Part shown: positions 1 to 7,164 of the stretch, in pieces | Position numbering within the stretch: position 1 is the stretch's first letter | Layout of the letters: every line of letters starts with the position of its first letter | Program-made: the position numbers and the translations under genes | Origin: Lachnospiraceae bacterium | GTDB taxonomy: Bacteria > Bacillota > Clostridia > Lachnospirales > Lachnospiraceae | Assembly (NCBI GenBank): GCA_021205385.1 | Contig: JAJPXQ010000060.1 | Coordinates: 1 to 34,863, forward strand | Reading direction: 5' to 3' | Length of the DNA: 34,863 bases | The notes under the pieces: generated by a model | Databases searched by the model: none | Seen by the model: only the letters and a program-made list of their open reading frames with translations | What the model was told of the DNA's origin: nothing

Positions 1-13
1 GGAGGAAAGAAAC

Positions 14-1057
14 ATGTTAACAGCAAGACAGAATTTCATTGAGTGCATTACTGAGGGCGGGACGCCAGACCGCATGAGCAATCAGTTCGAGTCACTCAAG
101 ATGGCATTCAACCCGAGCTCGCTTCACAGCAAATCCCCAAAGAAGGGCGAGCTGGATGTCAAGAACGCCTGGGGTATCACTTACAGCTATCCGGAGAATG
201 TACCGGCCGGGTTCCCGGTACATACGGCGGATAAGGTCGTGATCAAGGATATCGAGGAGTGGCAGAAATATGTGAAGGCTCCGTCCCTGGATTTCCCGGG
301 CGAGGAGTGGGACATGTTCAAGGCGCAGTATGATGCGATCGACAGAGAGAAGGCGCTCGCAACCACTTTTGTTGCACCGGGAATTTTCGAGCAGTGCCAT
401 CATCTCGGAGAAATGTCGGAGACGCTGGTCAATCTGGCTGCCTATCCGGACGAAATGCACGATCTTATCAAATACCTCACGGAATATGAGCTGAAGCTCG
501 CAGAGCTGATCTGCGACAAGCTCAAACCTGACGCAATGTTCCACCATGACGACTGGGGCGGACAGAAGACGACCTTTATGTCTCCGTCCATGTTTGAGGA
601 TTTCTTCGTGGAACCGTACAAGGAAGTTTACGGCTACTATCATGACCACGGTGTAAAGTATGTGATCCATCACTCAGACAGCTATGCGGCGACGCTGGTG
701 CCTTCGATGATCGAGATGGGCATCGATGTGTGGCAGGGCTGTTTCTCGACGAACGATCTTCCAACTCTGATCAAAAAGTACGGCGGAAAGATTTCCTTCA
801 TGGGCGGTATTGAGAACTGCCTGGTGGATTATGAGGGATGGACGCGTGAGAATATCCATGATGTGGTCTATCGTACGATCGACGAGTGTGGCAGCAAGTA
901 CTTCATCCCCTGCATCGCGCAGGGCGGATCCGGATCAGTCTTCCCGGGCGTCTACAAGGTGATGGGCGAAGAAATCGACCGTTACAATATCGAGCATTTC
1001 GGCTGCAAACAGGAAGAGCTCGACGCAGCGAGACTTGTGGAAGAGATCATGTTCTGA
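14..1057 (+). CDS. Uroporphyrinogen decarboxylase (URO-D) family protein, probable corrinoid-type methyltransferase
   Basis: 347 aa with a strong Shine-Dalgarno (GGAGGAAAG, bases 1-9) placed correctly for the ATG at 14. The sequence reads as the URO-D/MtaA/CmuA superfamily rather than haem HemE: it has an 'HHDDWGGQ' segment followed by '(M)SP' near residues 177-191, an 'HHSDS' segment near 219-223 and a conserved Gly-Gly stretch near 264. Members of this branch move methyl groups between corrinoid proteins and small thiols or tetrahydrofolate, often in demethylation of methoxylated compounds; that is family knowledge, not visible here. The classical MtaA zinc motif HxC is not obvious, because the residue two after His220 is Asp222. 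It is followed by a hairpin terminator, so it may end an operon that begins outside the window. The exact substrate cannot be told. Confidence 0.8.
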   Translation: MLTARQNFIECITEGGTPDRMSNQFESLKMAFNPSSLHSKSPKKGELDVKNAWGITYSYPENVPAGFPVHTADKVVIKDIEEWQKYVKAPSLDFPGEEWDMFKAQYDAIDREKALATTFVAPGIFEQCHHLGEMSETLVNLAAYPDEMHDLIKYLTEYELKLAELICDKLKPDAMFHHDDWGGQKTTFMSPSMFEDFFVEPYKEVYGYYHDHGVKYVIHHSDSYAATLVPSMIEMGIDVWQGCFSTNDLPTLIKKYGGKISFMGGIENCLVDYEGWTRENIHDVVYRTIDECGSKYFIPCIAQGGSGSVFPGVYKVMGEEIDRYNIEHFGCKQEELDAARLVEEIMF

Positions 1058-1079
1058 TGAGAAAAGTATAAAGCTTTTT

Positions 1080-1117
1080 GCAAAAGAGCCTTCCGGATTG
1101 CCAAGAGGCTCTTTTGC
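1080..1117 (+). terminator. Rho-independent-type hairpin after the URO-D gene
   Basis: A perfect 12-bp inverted repeat (GCAAAAGAGCCT at 1080-1091 and AGGCTCTTTTGC at 1106-1117) with a 14-base loop, 22 bases after the stop. The U-rich part lies inside the 3' arm, so termination may be moderate. It separates the methyltransferase from the dehydrogenase gene. Confidence 0.65.
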
Positions 1118-1138
1118 TTATGGGAAGGAGAAGGAAGG

Positions 1139-2227
1139 ATGCGAACATACGCGTACATAGTGGATGGAAAAGACCAGGATTTCCGAAAAGAGCAGGTGGA
1201 GCTCGCGGAACCGCTCCCGGAAGAAATTCTGGTAGAAATCATTGCGACTGGTATCTGCCATACGGACGAGTCGGCAAGAAATGGAGTTATACCGATGAAA
1301 ATGCCCATTGTGCTGGGGCATGAAGGCGCAGGGATCGTTGCAAAAGTGGGCAGCGCTGTCACAGACTTCGAGGTGGGAGACCATGTGGCCCTGAGTTTTG
1401 GCTATTGTGGAAAATGCAAACCCTGCCTTTCAGGAAAACCGTATGCCTGTGAGATGATGGGAGCCATCAACTTCGCAGGTGTGCATTGGAATGGGCTTCC
1501 AAGGATTTATCGGAAAAAAGAAGCAATAGCGTCTTTCTTTTCCCAGTCATCCTTTGCGGATTATGTGGTGGTCAATCAGAATCACGCGGTAAAAATTGAT
1601 AAGGATTTTGATCTGCGGATGGCGGGTCCTCTGGGCTGCGGAATAGAGACGGGAGCGGGAATTGTACTGAACTGCTTTAAACCGGAAGCAGGGAGTTCTC
1701 TGGCGGTATTCGGCTGCGGAGCAGTCGGGATGAGCGCACTGATGGCTGCCAGGATTGCCGGCTGCGTGAATATTATAGCGGTAGGAGGAAATGAAAACAG
1801 TCTTAATCTGGCACAGGAGCTTGGGGCAACTCATGTTATTAATCGGAAAAAGTGTGAGGATATTCCGGGGAGAATCCGGGAAATTACGGGATATGGAGCA
1901 GATTTTGCAGTTGAGACCAGTGGTGTGCCTGCCATGGTACATAATGCGCTGGACAGTCTGAATTATCTTGGAAAACTGGCTCCTGCCGGTGCACTGGCAG
2001 GATTTGGCGAGTTTATGCTGGGAGGAAAGTCTCTGATTGGCGTCAGTATGGGGCATTCCAATCCGAAGATTTTTATACCACAGCTGATCGCTTATCAGAA
2101 GCAGGGCAGATTCCCGGTGGAAAAGCTGATGAAATTTTATGACTTCGATCAGATTAACGAAGCGTTTGCGGATTCGAACAGTGGAAAGGTAATTAAGGCG
2201 ATCCTTGTCAGGAATGGAATTTATTAG
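1139..2227 (+). CDS. Zinc-dependent alcohol dehydrogenase (MDR superfamily, aryl/benzyl alcohol type)
   Basis: 362 aa, full length for the family. The catalytic zinc ligands are Cys40, the 'GHEGAG' His61/Glu62 and Cys167. All four structural zinc cysteines are present (90, 93, 96, 104, spacing C-x2-C-x2-C-x7-C). The Rossmann motif is 'GCGAVG' at 192-197. It should oxidise an alcohol or reduce an aldehyde with a nicotinamide cofactor in the cytoplasm. The position after the second Rossmann strand, where NAD-dependent relatives carry Asp, reads 'AVGGNE', so cofactor choice is uncertain. A purine-rich Shine-Dalgarno (GGAAGGAG region, 1122-1138) precedes the ATG. The codons look more A/T-rich than those of the flanking genes, a hint of separate origin. 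The MFS gene starts 27 bases downstream, so the two are probably co-transcribed. Confidence 0.85.
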   Translation: MRTYAYIVDGKDQDFRKEQVELAEPLPEEILVEIIATGICHTDESARNGVIPMKMPIVLGHEGAGIVAKVGSAVTDFEVGDHVALSFGYCGKCKPCLSGKPYACEMMGAINFAGVHWNGLPRIYRKKEAIASFFSQSSFADYVVVNQNHAVKIDKDFDLRMAGPLGCGIETGAGIVLNCFKPEAGSSLAVFGCGAVGMSALMAARIAGCVNIIAVGGNENSLNLAQELGATHVINRKKCEDIPGRIREITGYGADFAVETSGVPAMVHNALDSLNYLGKLAPAGALAGFGEFMLGGKSLIGVSMGHSNPKIFIPQLIAYQKQGRFPVEKLMKFYDFDQINEAFADSNSGKVIKAILVRNGIY

Positions 2228-2253
2228 TTTTCCTTGCGGAAGGATGAGAAATT

Positions 2254-3471
2254 ATGGGAAATGAAAAACGAACACAGATAAATCGTTCCGGGCTGATCAT
2301 TTTGGGGATTTTTTTCCTGACGTCCGGCGGCAATGCAGTCAATTCTGTTCTTCAGAAAATAATTGAAGCATTTCCGGCCGCCGGTGCGGCGACGGTTCGC
2401 ATGGTATCTACACTGCCCAATCTGACCGGTATGGGGATCGGCCTGATTGCCGGCGCTACCCTTGGAAGGCGTCTAAGGTATCGAACGCTTTATCTGTTCG
2501 GTGTGATGGCCTTCGTCATCGGCGGTGTAGGACCGGCTCTGTTTCATAACAGTCTGGGCTTGATTCTCGTGTTCCGGGCAATCTTCGGTATGAGCCTGGG
2601 CGCGTTCAGCACCTGTAATGCTTATGTCCTTTCCACCCAGCCCGTCAGTATGCAGGCGAAGGTCGTCGGCTGGGGAGCTGTCTGTACGAATCTGGGAGCT
2701 GCGATTCTGCAGATGGCGAGCGGCACGCTGGCGGATATTTACTGGCCTTACGCCTTCTAGCCCTACGCCTCCGGGCTGGTGGTGATGATTTTTGTCCTGC
2801 GGCTTAAGGAACCGGCGCAGATTAATCCGGAGCTTTCAGCGAAACAGGAAGTCACGGAGACGAAAGCGGAGAAAGGGAAACTGGGGAAACGTGTATTTCT
2901 CTATGTGGGCATCAACTTTTTCGTGATGATCACCGCCGTACCGGTGATGACCGGTATGTCCACACTGGTGGCCGATAGGGGGTTGGGCGATTCCACAACT
3001 GTGGCCTTGATCCTGACAATCTGCCAGGCGGGAGGAATTCTCACGGGTCTGATTCTCGGGAAATTTGTCTCCGTACTGAGACGCTTCAGTATGCCGGTCG
3101 CACTTTTCGTCCAGGGGCTCGGGATTTTTGGCTGTCTGGCAGGACAGAACCTGGCGATGATCTGTATCGCGTCTCTGGTCAGCGGCATCGGCACGATCCT
3201 GGTGTCTTCTTTGAGCGCGACCTATTGCGGCCAGTCCACCAGCAAGGAGACGATTGCCCTGGCAACGTCGGTTTTGATGATCTCGACCCAGTGTGCCAAT
3301 TTCCTGTCCAGTTACTATATTGTACTGGCACAGTCTTTATTCGGCAGTATGTTCCGGACTGATGTGGAATGTGCGTACTTCCTGAGCAGCGTGCTCTATG
3401 TGATCGTGATCATTCTTACACTGGTGTTTAATGTCAATCCGAAACCGGTCGATCAGAACCAGTTTGCGTAA
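2254..3471 (+). pseudogene. Major facilitator superfamily transporter interrupted by an in-frame TAG
   Basis: The reading frame 2254-3471 would encode 405 aa, a normal 12-helix MFS length, but has a TAG codon at 2758-2760 (after residue 168, around the end of the N-terminal six-helix half). The frame continues without any other stop or shift to a TAA at 3469-3471, and both halves read as convincing MFS sequence (helix 1 'LIILGIFFLTSGGNAV'; the second half begins again with hydrophobic 'LVVMIFVLRL'). One base change, for example TTG Leu or TAC Tyr to TAG, explains it. It follows the alcohol dehydrogenase by 27 bases with Shine-Dalgarno GGAAGGATGAG. The intact protein would have exported or imported a small solute by an ion gradient. 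A recent nonsense mutation, a sequence error or suppression are all possible; a half transporter is unlikely to work. Confidence 0.75.
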
Positions 3472-3490
3472 AATTATTGAATAATTTTCG

Positions 3491-3539
3491 TCCCTCCTTC
3501 AGATAATAAGACAGTAATCATCGGAAGGAGGGATTTTTT
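3491..3539 (+). terminator. Intrinsic terminator that also contains the DUF1540 Shine-Dalgarno
   Basis: A perfect 10-bp inverted repeat (TCCCTCCTTC 3491-3500, GAAGGAGGGA 3524-3533) is followed at once by six T (3534-3539) and then the ATG of the next gene at 3540. It has the form of an intrinsic terminator for the upstream MFS gene, yet the 3' arm includes AAGGAGG, the only ribosome-binding site for the next gene. Confidence 0.7.
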
Positions 3540-3857
3540 ATGACCAGATTGGACTGTTCTGTGGTAAACTGCACCTACAACAGTGAGAATTCCTGCTGCA
3601 AGGACAATATTCATGTCGGCGGCCGGAATGCAAAGGTGACCGATGAGACCTGCTGTGAGAGCTTTCGTGAGCGGAAATACGACGGAACGCGCAATGCGGA
3701 CGATATTCCGACCAAGCCCACCGAGGTGTCCTGCGACGCGACGACCTGCTGTTACAATGACGCCTGTAAATGTCATGCAGATCAGATACAGGTGGCAGGC
3801 TCGAATGCCTGCGAGTGCCGGCAGACGGAGTGCGCAACTTTCAAATGCGAGTGCTGA
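3540..3857 (+). CDS. DUF1540 double-domain cysteine-rich protein
   Basis: 105 aa with 16 cysteines. Two copies of the DUF1540 unit are visible, roughly residues 6-42 and 65-101, each with the pattern Cys-x4-Cys, 'YN', a Cys cluster, an 'I.V.G.NA' core and a closing Cys plus Phe. The cysteine spacing suggests metal binding, probably zinc; the function of the family is not established, though it is widespread in spore-forming Firmicutes. There is no signal peptide or membrane segment. The start is fixed by AAGGAGG at 3525-3531, eight bases before the ATG, and this site is buried in a terminator-like hairpin. A strong bidirectional terminator follows, so the gene is isolated. Confidence 0.85.
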   Translation: MTRLDCSVVNCTYNSENSCCKDNIHVGGRNAKVTDETCCESFRERKYDGTRNADDIPTKPTEVSCDATTCCYNDACKCHADQIQVAGSNACECRQTECATFKCEC

Positions 3858-3876
3858 GACGGCTCATGAGACAAAA

Positions 3877-3910
3877 AGAAAACCTGTCCCTTTTGCGGGG
3901 CAGGTTTTCT
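3877..3910. terminator. Bidirectional terminator between DUF1540 and symporter genes
   Basis: A 14-bp stem with one G-U pair (3877-3890 with 3897-3910) closes a six-base loop. The arms begin AGAAAA and end TTTTCT, so it serves both the plus-strand DUF1540 gene and the minus-strand symporter, whose stop is at 3925. Confidence 0.85.
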
Positions 3911-3924
3911 GACTACTGGATTAT

Positions 3925-5412
3925 TTACAGATTTTTCTCCTGTTCTGCCTGTACATCCGGGAAAGCGGAGAGCATGGGCTTCACGTCCTTGCCCTTCAGC
4001 ACACGGTCCACATAGTTCTTCGTGATTGCGTATACCTGAGGCGACAGCACCAGGACGCCGATCAGGTTGGGGATCATCATCATGCCGTTGAAGGTGTCGG
4101 CCAGATCCCAGGCCAGGTTGTCGCTCATGACTGCGCCGCCGAAGATTGCGACGACGAAGATCACACGATAGATGATCGTATATTTCTCACCGAAAAGGAA
4201 TTCACAGGCCTTCGTGCCGTAATGGCTCCAGCCGAGCACGGTCGAGAAGGCAAACAGCATGATCGCGATGGCCACGAAGGCTGCGCCGATCTGTCCGAAG
4301 TGCATGGAGAAGACCGTGGCCACAATGTTCGCCTTTGTCAGGGCGACTCCGCCGTATTCGGCTACTGTTTCGCCGGTCGAGAGGTCAACCAGGCCGGAAG
4401 AGAGCACGTTGAAGGCGGTCAGTGTGCAGACGATGATGGTGTCCGCGAAGACCTCGAAGATACCCCACATACCCTGACGAACCGGTTCGCTGACGTTGGA
4501 GTTCGAGTGGACCATGACGGAGGAGCCGAGACCGGCTTCATTTGAGAAGACGCCGCGCTTCATGCCCTGCTCAATCGCAAGCTTGATGCCATAGCCGACG
4601 ATACCGCCGCCCGCTGCTTTCGCCGCGAAAGCGCCCGCGAAGATCGCGCCGAAGACCGCACCGATCTGCGAGAAGTTTGTGATCAGAATGACAATGCTGC
4701 CGACGATATAGAGAATGACCATGAAGGGAACGATCTTCTCCGTGACGGAGGCGATGCGCTTCAGACCGCCGACGATGACGAGTCCCGCCACGATCAGCAC
4801 GACGATACCGGTGATCCAGGTCGGCACGCCGAATACAGATTCCATGTTGCCGGAGATGGAGTTCACCTGCGTCATATTGCCGATGCCGAAGGATGCCAGG
4901 AAGCAGAAAATCGAGAACAGTACGGCCAGTACCATGCCGATGCCCTTACATCCCTTCTTTGCGCCGAGGCCGTCGCGCAGGTAATACATCGCGCCTCCGG
5001 ACCACTCGCCGGCGTGATTCTTTCTGCGGTAATAGATGCCGAGTACATTCTCTGAATAGTTTGTCATCATACCGAAAAATGCAATCAGCCACATCCAGAA
5101 CACGGCTCCGGGGCCGCCGACGATGATCGCACCCGCGACGCCGACGATATTACCGGTGCCGACAGTCGCCGCCAGAGCGGTGCAGAGCGACTGGAACTGA
5201 GAGATAGACTTGTCTTTGGTGTGTCCGACCACATCCTTGTCGCTGAAAATGGCGCCGATCGTCATCTTCATCCAGTGGCCGATGTGGCTGAGCTGAAAGA
5301 CCTTTGTAAGGCAGGTCATCAGCACACCCACGAAGGCCAGCAGAATCAGGGCGGGCCAGCCCCAGACAATATTGTTGACAAAGTTGTTTACATTTGTGAC
5401 GACTTCTAACAT
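3925..5412 (-). CDS. Sodium:alanine/glycine symporter (AGCS family)
   Basis: 495 aa, usual length for the alanine or glycine:cation symporter family, with about ten or eleven hydrophobic segments across the whole protein. Recognisable family stretches include 'ATVGTGNIVGVAGAI' near the N-terminal third, 'SGGAMYYLRDGLG' and 'GVFSNEAGLGSS' in the middle. The protein imports small neutral amino acids with sodium across the cytoplasmic membrane. The start is supported by GAGGAGG (minus strand, 5426-5420), seven bases upstream of the ATG. A sigma-A promoter (5565-5537) precedes it, and a terminator hairpin lies between promoter and start, so its expression may be controlled by premature termination. 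It ends at a bidirectional terminator. Confidence 0.93.
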   Translation of the reverse strand: MLEVVTNVNNFVNNIVWGWPALILLAFVGVLMTCLTKVFQLSHIGHWMKMTIGAIFSDKDVVGHTKDKSISQFQSLCTALAATVGTGNIVGVAGAIIVGGPGAVFWMWLIAFFGMMTNYSENVLGIYYRRKNHAGEWSGGAMYYLRDGLGAKKGCKGIGMVLAVLFSIFCFLASFGIGNMTQVNSISGNMESVFGVPTWITGIVVLIVAGLVIVGGLKRIASVTEKIVPFMVILYIVGSIVILITNFSQIGAVFGAIFAGAFAAKAAGGGIVGYGIKLAIEQGMKRGVFSNEAGLGSSVMVHSNSNVSEPVRQGMWGIFEVFADTIIVCTLTAFNVLSSGLVDLSTGETVAEYGGVALTKANIVATVFSMHFGQIGAAFVAIAIMLFAFSTVLGWSHYGTKACEFLFGEKYTIIYRVIFVVAIFGGAVMSDNLAWDLADTFNGMMMIPNLIGVLVLSPQVYAITKNYVDRVLKGKDVKPMLSAFPDVQAEQEKNL

Positions 5413-5450
5413 AACGTTTCCTCCTCATGTTTGATGTATTCCGCTCCGGC

Positions 5451-5486
5451 AAAAAAAATGCAGGCAGAGGCAACTGCCTCACCTGC
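5451..5486 (-). terminator. Terminator or attenuator in the symporter leader
   Basis: Read on the minus strand, GCAGG-T-GAGGC, loop AGTT, GCCTC-TG-CCTGC (5486-5460) is followed by A and eight T (5459-5451). It is a convincing intrinsic terminator. It lies downstream of a promoter at 5565-5537 and 38 bases before the symporter start, so it is either the end signal of the glycosyltransferase gene, an attenuator for the symporter, or both. Confidence 0.8.
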
Positions 5487-5536
5487 GAAGCTGTAAAAAT
5501 TTCATTATTTTTTTACCTGAACAAAAATCTTTGCTT

Positions 5537-5565
5537 ATTTTAGCACAGAAAATCAGTGTTGTAAA
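5537..5565 (-). promoter_or_regulatory. Sigma-A promoter for the symporter
   Basis: Minus strand TTTACA (5565-5560), 17-base spacer ending in TGC, then TAAAAT (5542-5537), an extended -10. The -35 overlaps the last codons of the glycosyltransferase gene. The predicted transcript starts near 5530 and has a leader of about 118 bases, which includes an A/T-rich hairpin and the terminator hairpin at 5486-5451. Confidence 0.7.
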
Positions 5566-7061
5566 GAAATTTTTTGAATTAGCAGATACTGACCGTTGTC
5601 TGCGAGAACCTCATAGTTCTCAAGTTCCGGATAATCTGCAAGGAAAGGAACGGAGAGAATCAGCAGCGCGTCATCCTCAGAAGCAAGAAACGCCTCCGCA
5701 CCGTCGTCCGCGCAGTCGAGATCCCCCTCCAGCAGGGCGAGCAGGCGCATGTTCTGTTCCCATTCGGTCGTGTTGGCGTAGAGGAAGGGATCGTAGGCAT
5801 CGAGATAGACCGTCGATCCGGCGAGCGCGCTGTCCCGGTCAAACTGTTCGATGACGAAGGTCTGCAGATCATTGGAGCGTGCACCGCGCACATTGTCCGT
5901 GTAATTCTCCCAGACAAAACAGATGCTCCCGGCTCCGGAGAGCAGTGCAGCAGCAAGCAGCAGGCCATATGGCGCCTTTGCAGAAGTAAAGAAGTGCGCC
6001 AGAAAGATTGCCGCAAGTATGCAAAGCGGGACAATGCAGGGGTAGACGTACCACATGAGTTTCGTCGATACGAGAGAAAAACTGCAGAGAGGTACGAAAA
6101 GCCAGAGCAGCAGACCGATCAGATCCTGACCGGCAGGCGGTGTGTCCTTCTTTCGCAGAAAGCGCACCCACAGGCAGAAGAGTCCGATCAGTACGATTAC
6201 GCTTAAGAATCCGTAAATATGATCGAAATTCCAGAAAATGGATGTCAGGTAGTAGGTGAAGGACGCGCCGTGCCCTTCGATGCCCCCCGATGCCGTCCGG
6301 CCGAGCAGGTCGGTTTCGACCATCTGCCGGAAGAACGCAAATCCGTCATAGCGAAAGCGAAGCGTCGCCCAGACCAGAATCGGGAGCAGTGCGCAGGCAA
6401 GAAAAAGCAGCATGCGCTTCCAGGGAATTCTCTTCAGCTCACCGCTCAGCAGGAGAAAGAGTCCGCCGATCGCGGCGATCATGAGCGCGTGGAAGCTTTT
6501 GCTTAGAAAAGCGAGGGAAAAACAAAGGCCACAGACGTAGATCCAGCGCTGATTTTCCCGGATTTTCAGCATTGCAAGCATCGCGAGCGTAAACAGCAGA
6601 AGGTAGAGACTGTCCGCATCCCCGGATCGCACCAGATGCGCCTTGAACGGAAAATAATTGGCGCAGAGGAAAATCATGGTCAGAAGCGAAGTCAGCTTTC
6701 CGTAACGCCGGGTAAAAAGTCCGGAGACGGCGGTTGTGATAAGATAGAAGAGTGCGGAAAAAAAACGCAGTCCCACGGCATTGTAGCCGAACAGTACGAA
6801 CCCCGCCGCGACAGTCAGAAACGAGAGCGGAGGCTTGACATTCCAGTAATCGGCCTCCCCACACCAGGTATTCACAAGAAAGTTCCCATTTTGCAGCATC
6901 TCGTAGGCGGAGACGCCGTGCCGCGCCTCATCCCAGGAGTCGATCACGCCGACGCCAAGACAGCGGAAGCACAGGAACGCACACAGCGCACACAGCAGTG
7001 CAAAGAAAATCCAGTAAAATTTTTCTGTCAGTCCGATCAGACCCTCATAAAAACGCCGCAT
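5553..7061 (-). CDS. GT-C family membrane glycosyltransferase (ArnT/PMT-like, GT39/GT83 type)
   Basis: 502 aa, very hydrophobic, with about ten to twelve membrane segments. The first external loop carries 'DSWDEARHG' (41-49), the acidic motif of lipid-phosphate-sugar-dependent GT-C enzymes, followed by 'KPPL' (76-79) and 'RSGDADSLYLL', both typical of the ArnT/PMT_2 group. Such enzymes transfer a sugar from a polyprenyl-phosphate donor to a glycan or protein on the outer face of the membrane. The C-terminal ~100 residues are soluble. A GGGTGAGGT ribosome site lies 8 bases before the ATG, and a promoter sits immediately upstream, giving a very short leader. It is divergent from the CotH gene and adjacent to the polysaccharide cluster, so a role in decorating a surface polymer is likely. 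Acceptor and sugar are unknown. Confidence 0.85.
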   Translation of the reverse strand: MRRFYEGLIGLTEKFYWIFFALLCALCAFLCFRCLGVGVIDSWDEARHGVSAYEMLQNGNFLVNTWCGEADYWNVKPPLSFLTVAAGFVLFGYNAVGLRFFSALFYLITTAVSGLFTRRYGKLTSLLTMIFLCANYFPFKAHLVRSGDADSLYLLLFTLAMLAMLKIRENQRWIYVCGLCFSLAFLSKSFHALMIAAIGGLFLLLSGELKRIPWKRMLLFLACALLPILVWATLRFRYDGFAFFRQMVETDLLGRTASGGIEGHGASFTYYLTSIFWNFDHIYGFLSVIVLIGLFCLWVRFLRKKDTPPAGQDLIGLLLWLFVPLCSFSLVSTKLMWYVYPCIVPLCILAAIFLAHFFTSAKAPYGLLLAAALLSGAGSICFVWENYTDNVRGARSNDLQTFVIEQFDRDSALAGSTVYLDAYDPFLYANTTEWEQNMRLLALLEGDLDCADDGAEAFLASEDDALLILSVPFLADYPELENYEVLADNGQYLLIQKISLQH

Positions 7062-7081
7062 AAGCCGTACCTCACCCGCTC

Positions 7082-7110
7082 ATTGTATCATGAGGAAATA
7101 AAAAAGTAAA
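7082..7110 (-). promoter_or_regulatory. Promoter of the GT-C glycosyltransferase
   Basis: Minus strand TTTACT (7110-7105), 17 bases, TACAAT (7087-7082) preceded by TGA (extended -10). The start of transcription would be about 14 bases before the ATG at 7061. Confidence 0.7.
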
Positions 7111-7128
7111 CGAGGCCTTCGTGGTCAG

Positions 7129-7157
7129 TTGCGAAACCGGCAAAGCCGGGTTATAAT
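7129..7157 (+). promoter_or_regulatory. Promoter of the CotH-family gene
   Basis: TTGCGA (7129-7134), 17-base spacer, TATAAT (7152-7157). The spacer holds an imperfect inverted repeat (AACCGGC, AAA, GCCGGGTT), a possible operator. The expected transcription start is within a base or two of the ATG at 7165, so the message may be leaderless. Confidence 0.7.
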
Positions 7158-7164
7158 ACAGATT

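Noticed and set aside
2758-2760. TAG in the transporter read as pyrrolysine, since a corrinoid-type methyltransferase family gene is nearby
   Set aside because: Pyrrolysine is known in methylamine methyltransferases, not MFS transporters. TAG also ends many ordinary genes here (the dehydrogenase, CotH, GT2, SGNH, secE, the metal ATPase and the transposase), so general read-through is unlikely.
5413-5530. Glycine riboswitch in the symporter leader
   Set aside because: The leader is short and I could not identify the conserved glycine aptamer core, so only an attenuator-like hairpin is claimed.
7129-7164. TTG start for the CotH gene
   Set aside because: The TTG is part of the -35 box, has no Shine-Dalgarno, and would lie upstream of the predicted transcription start.
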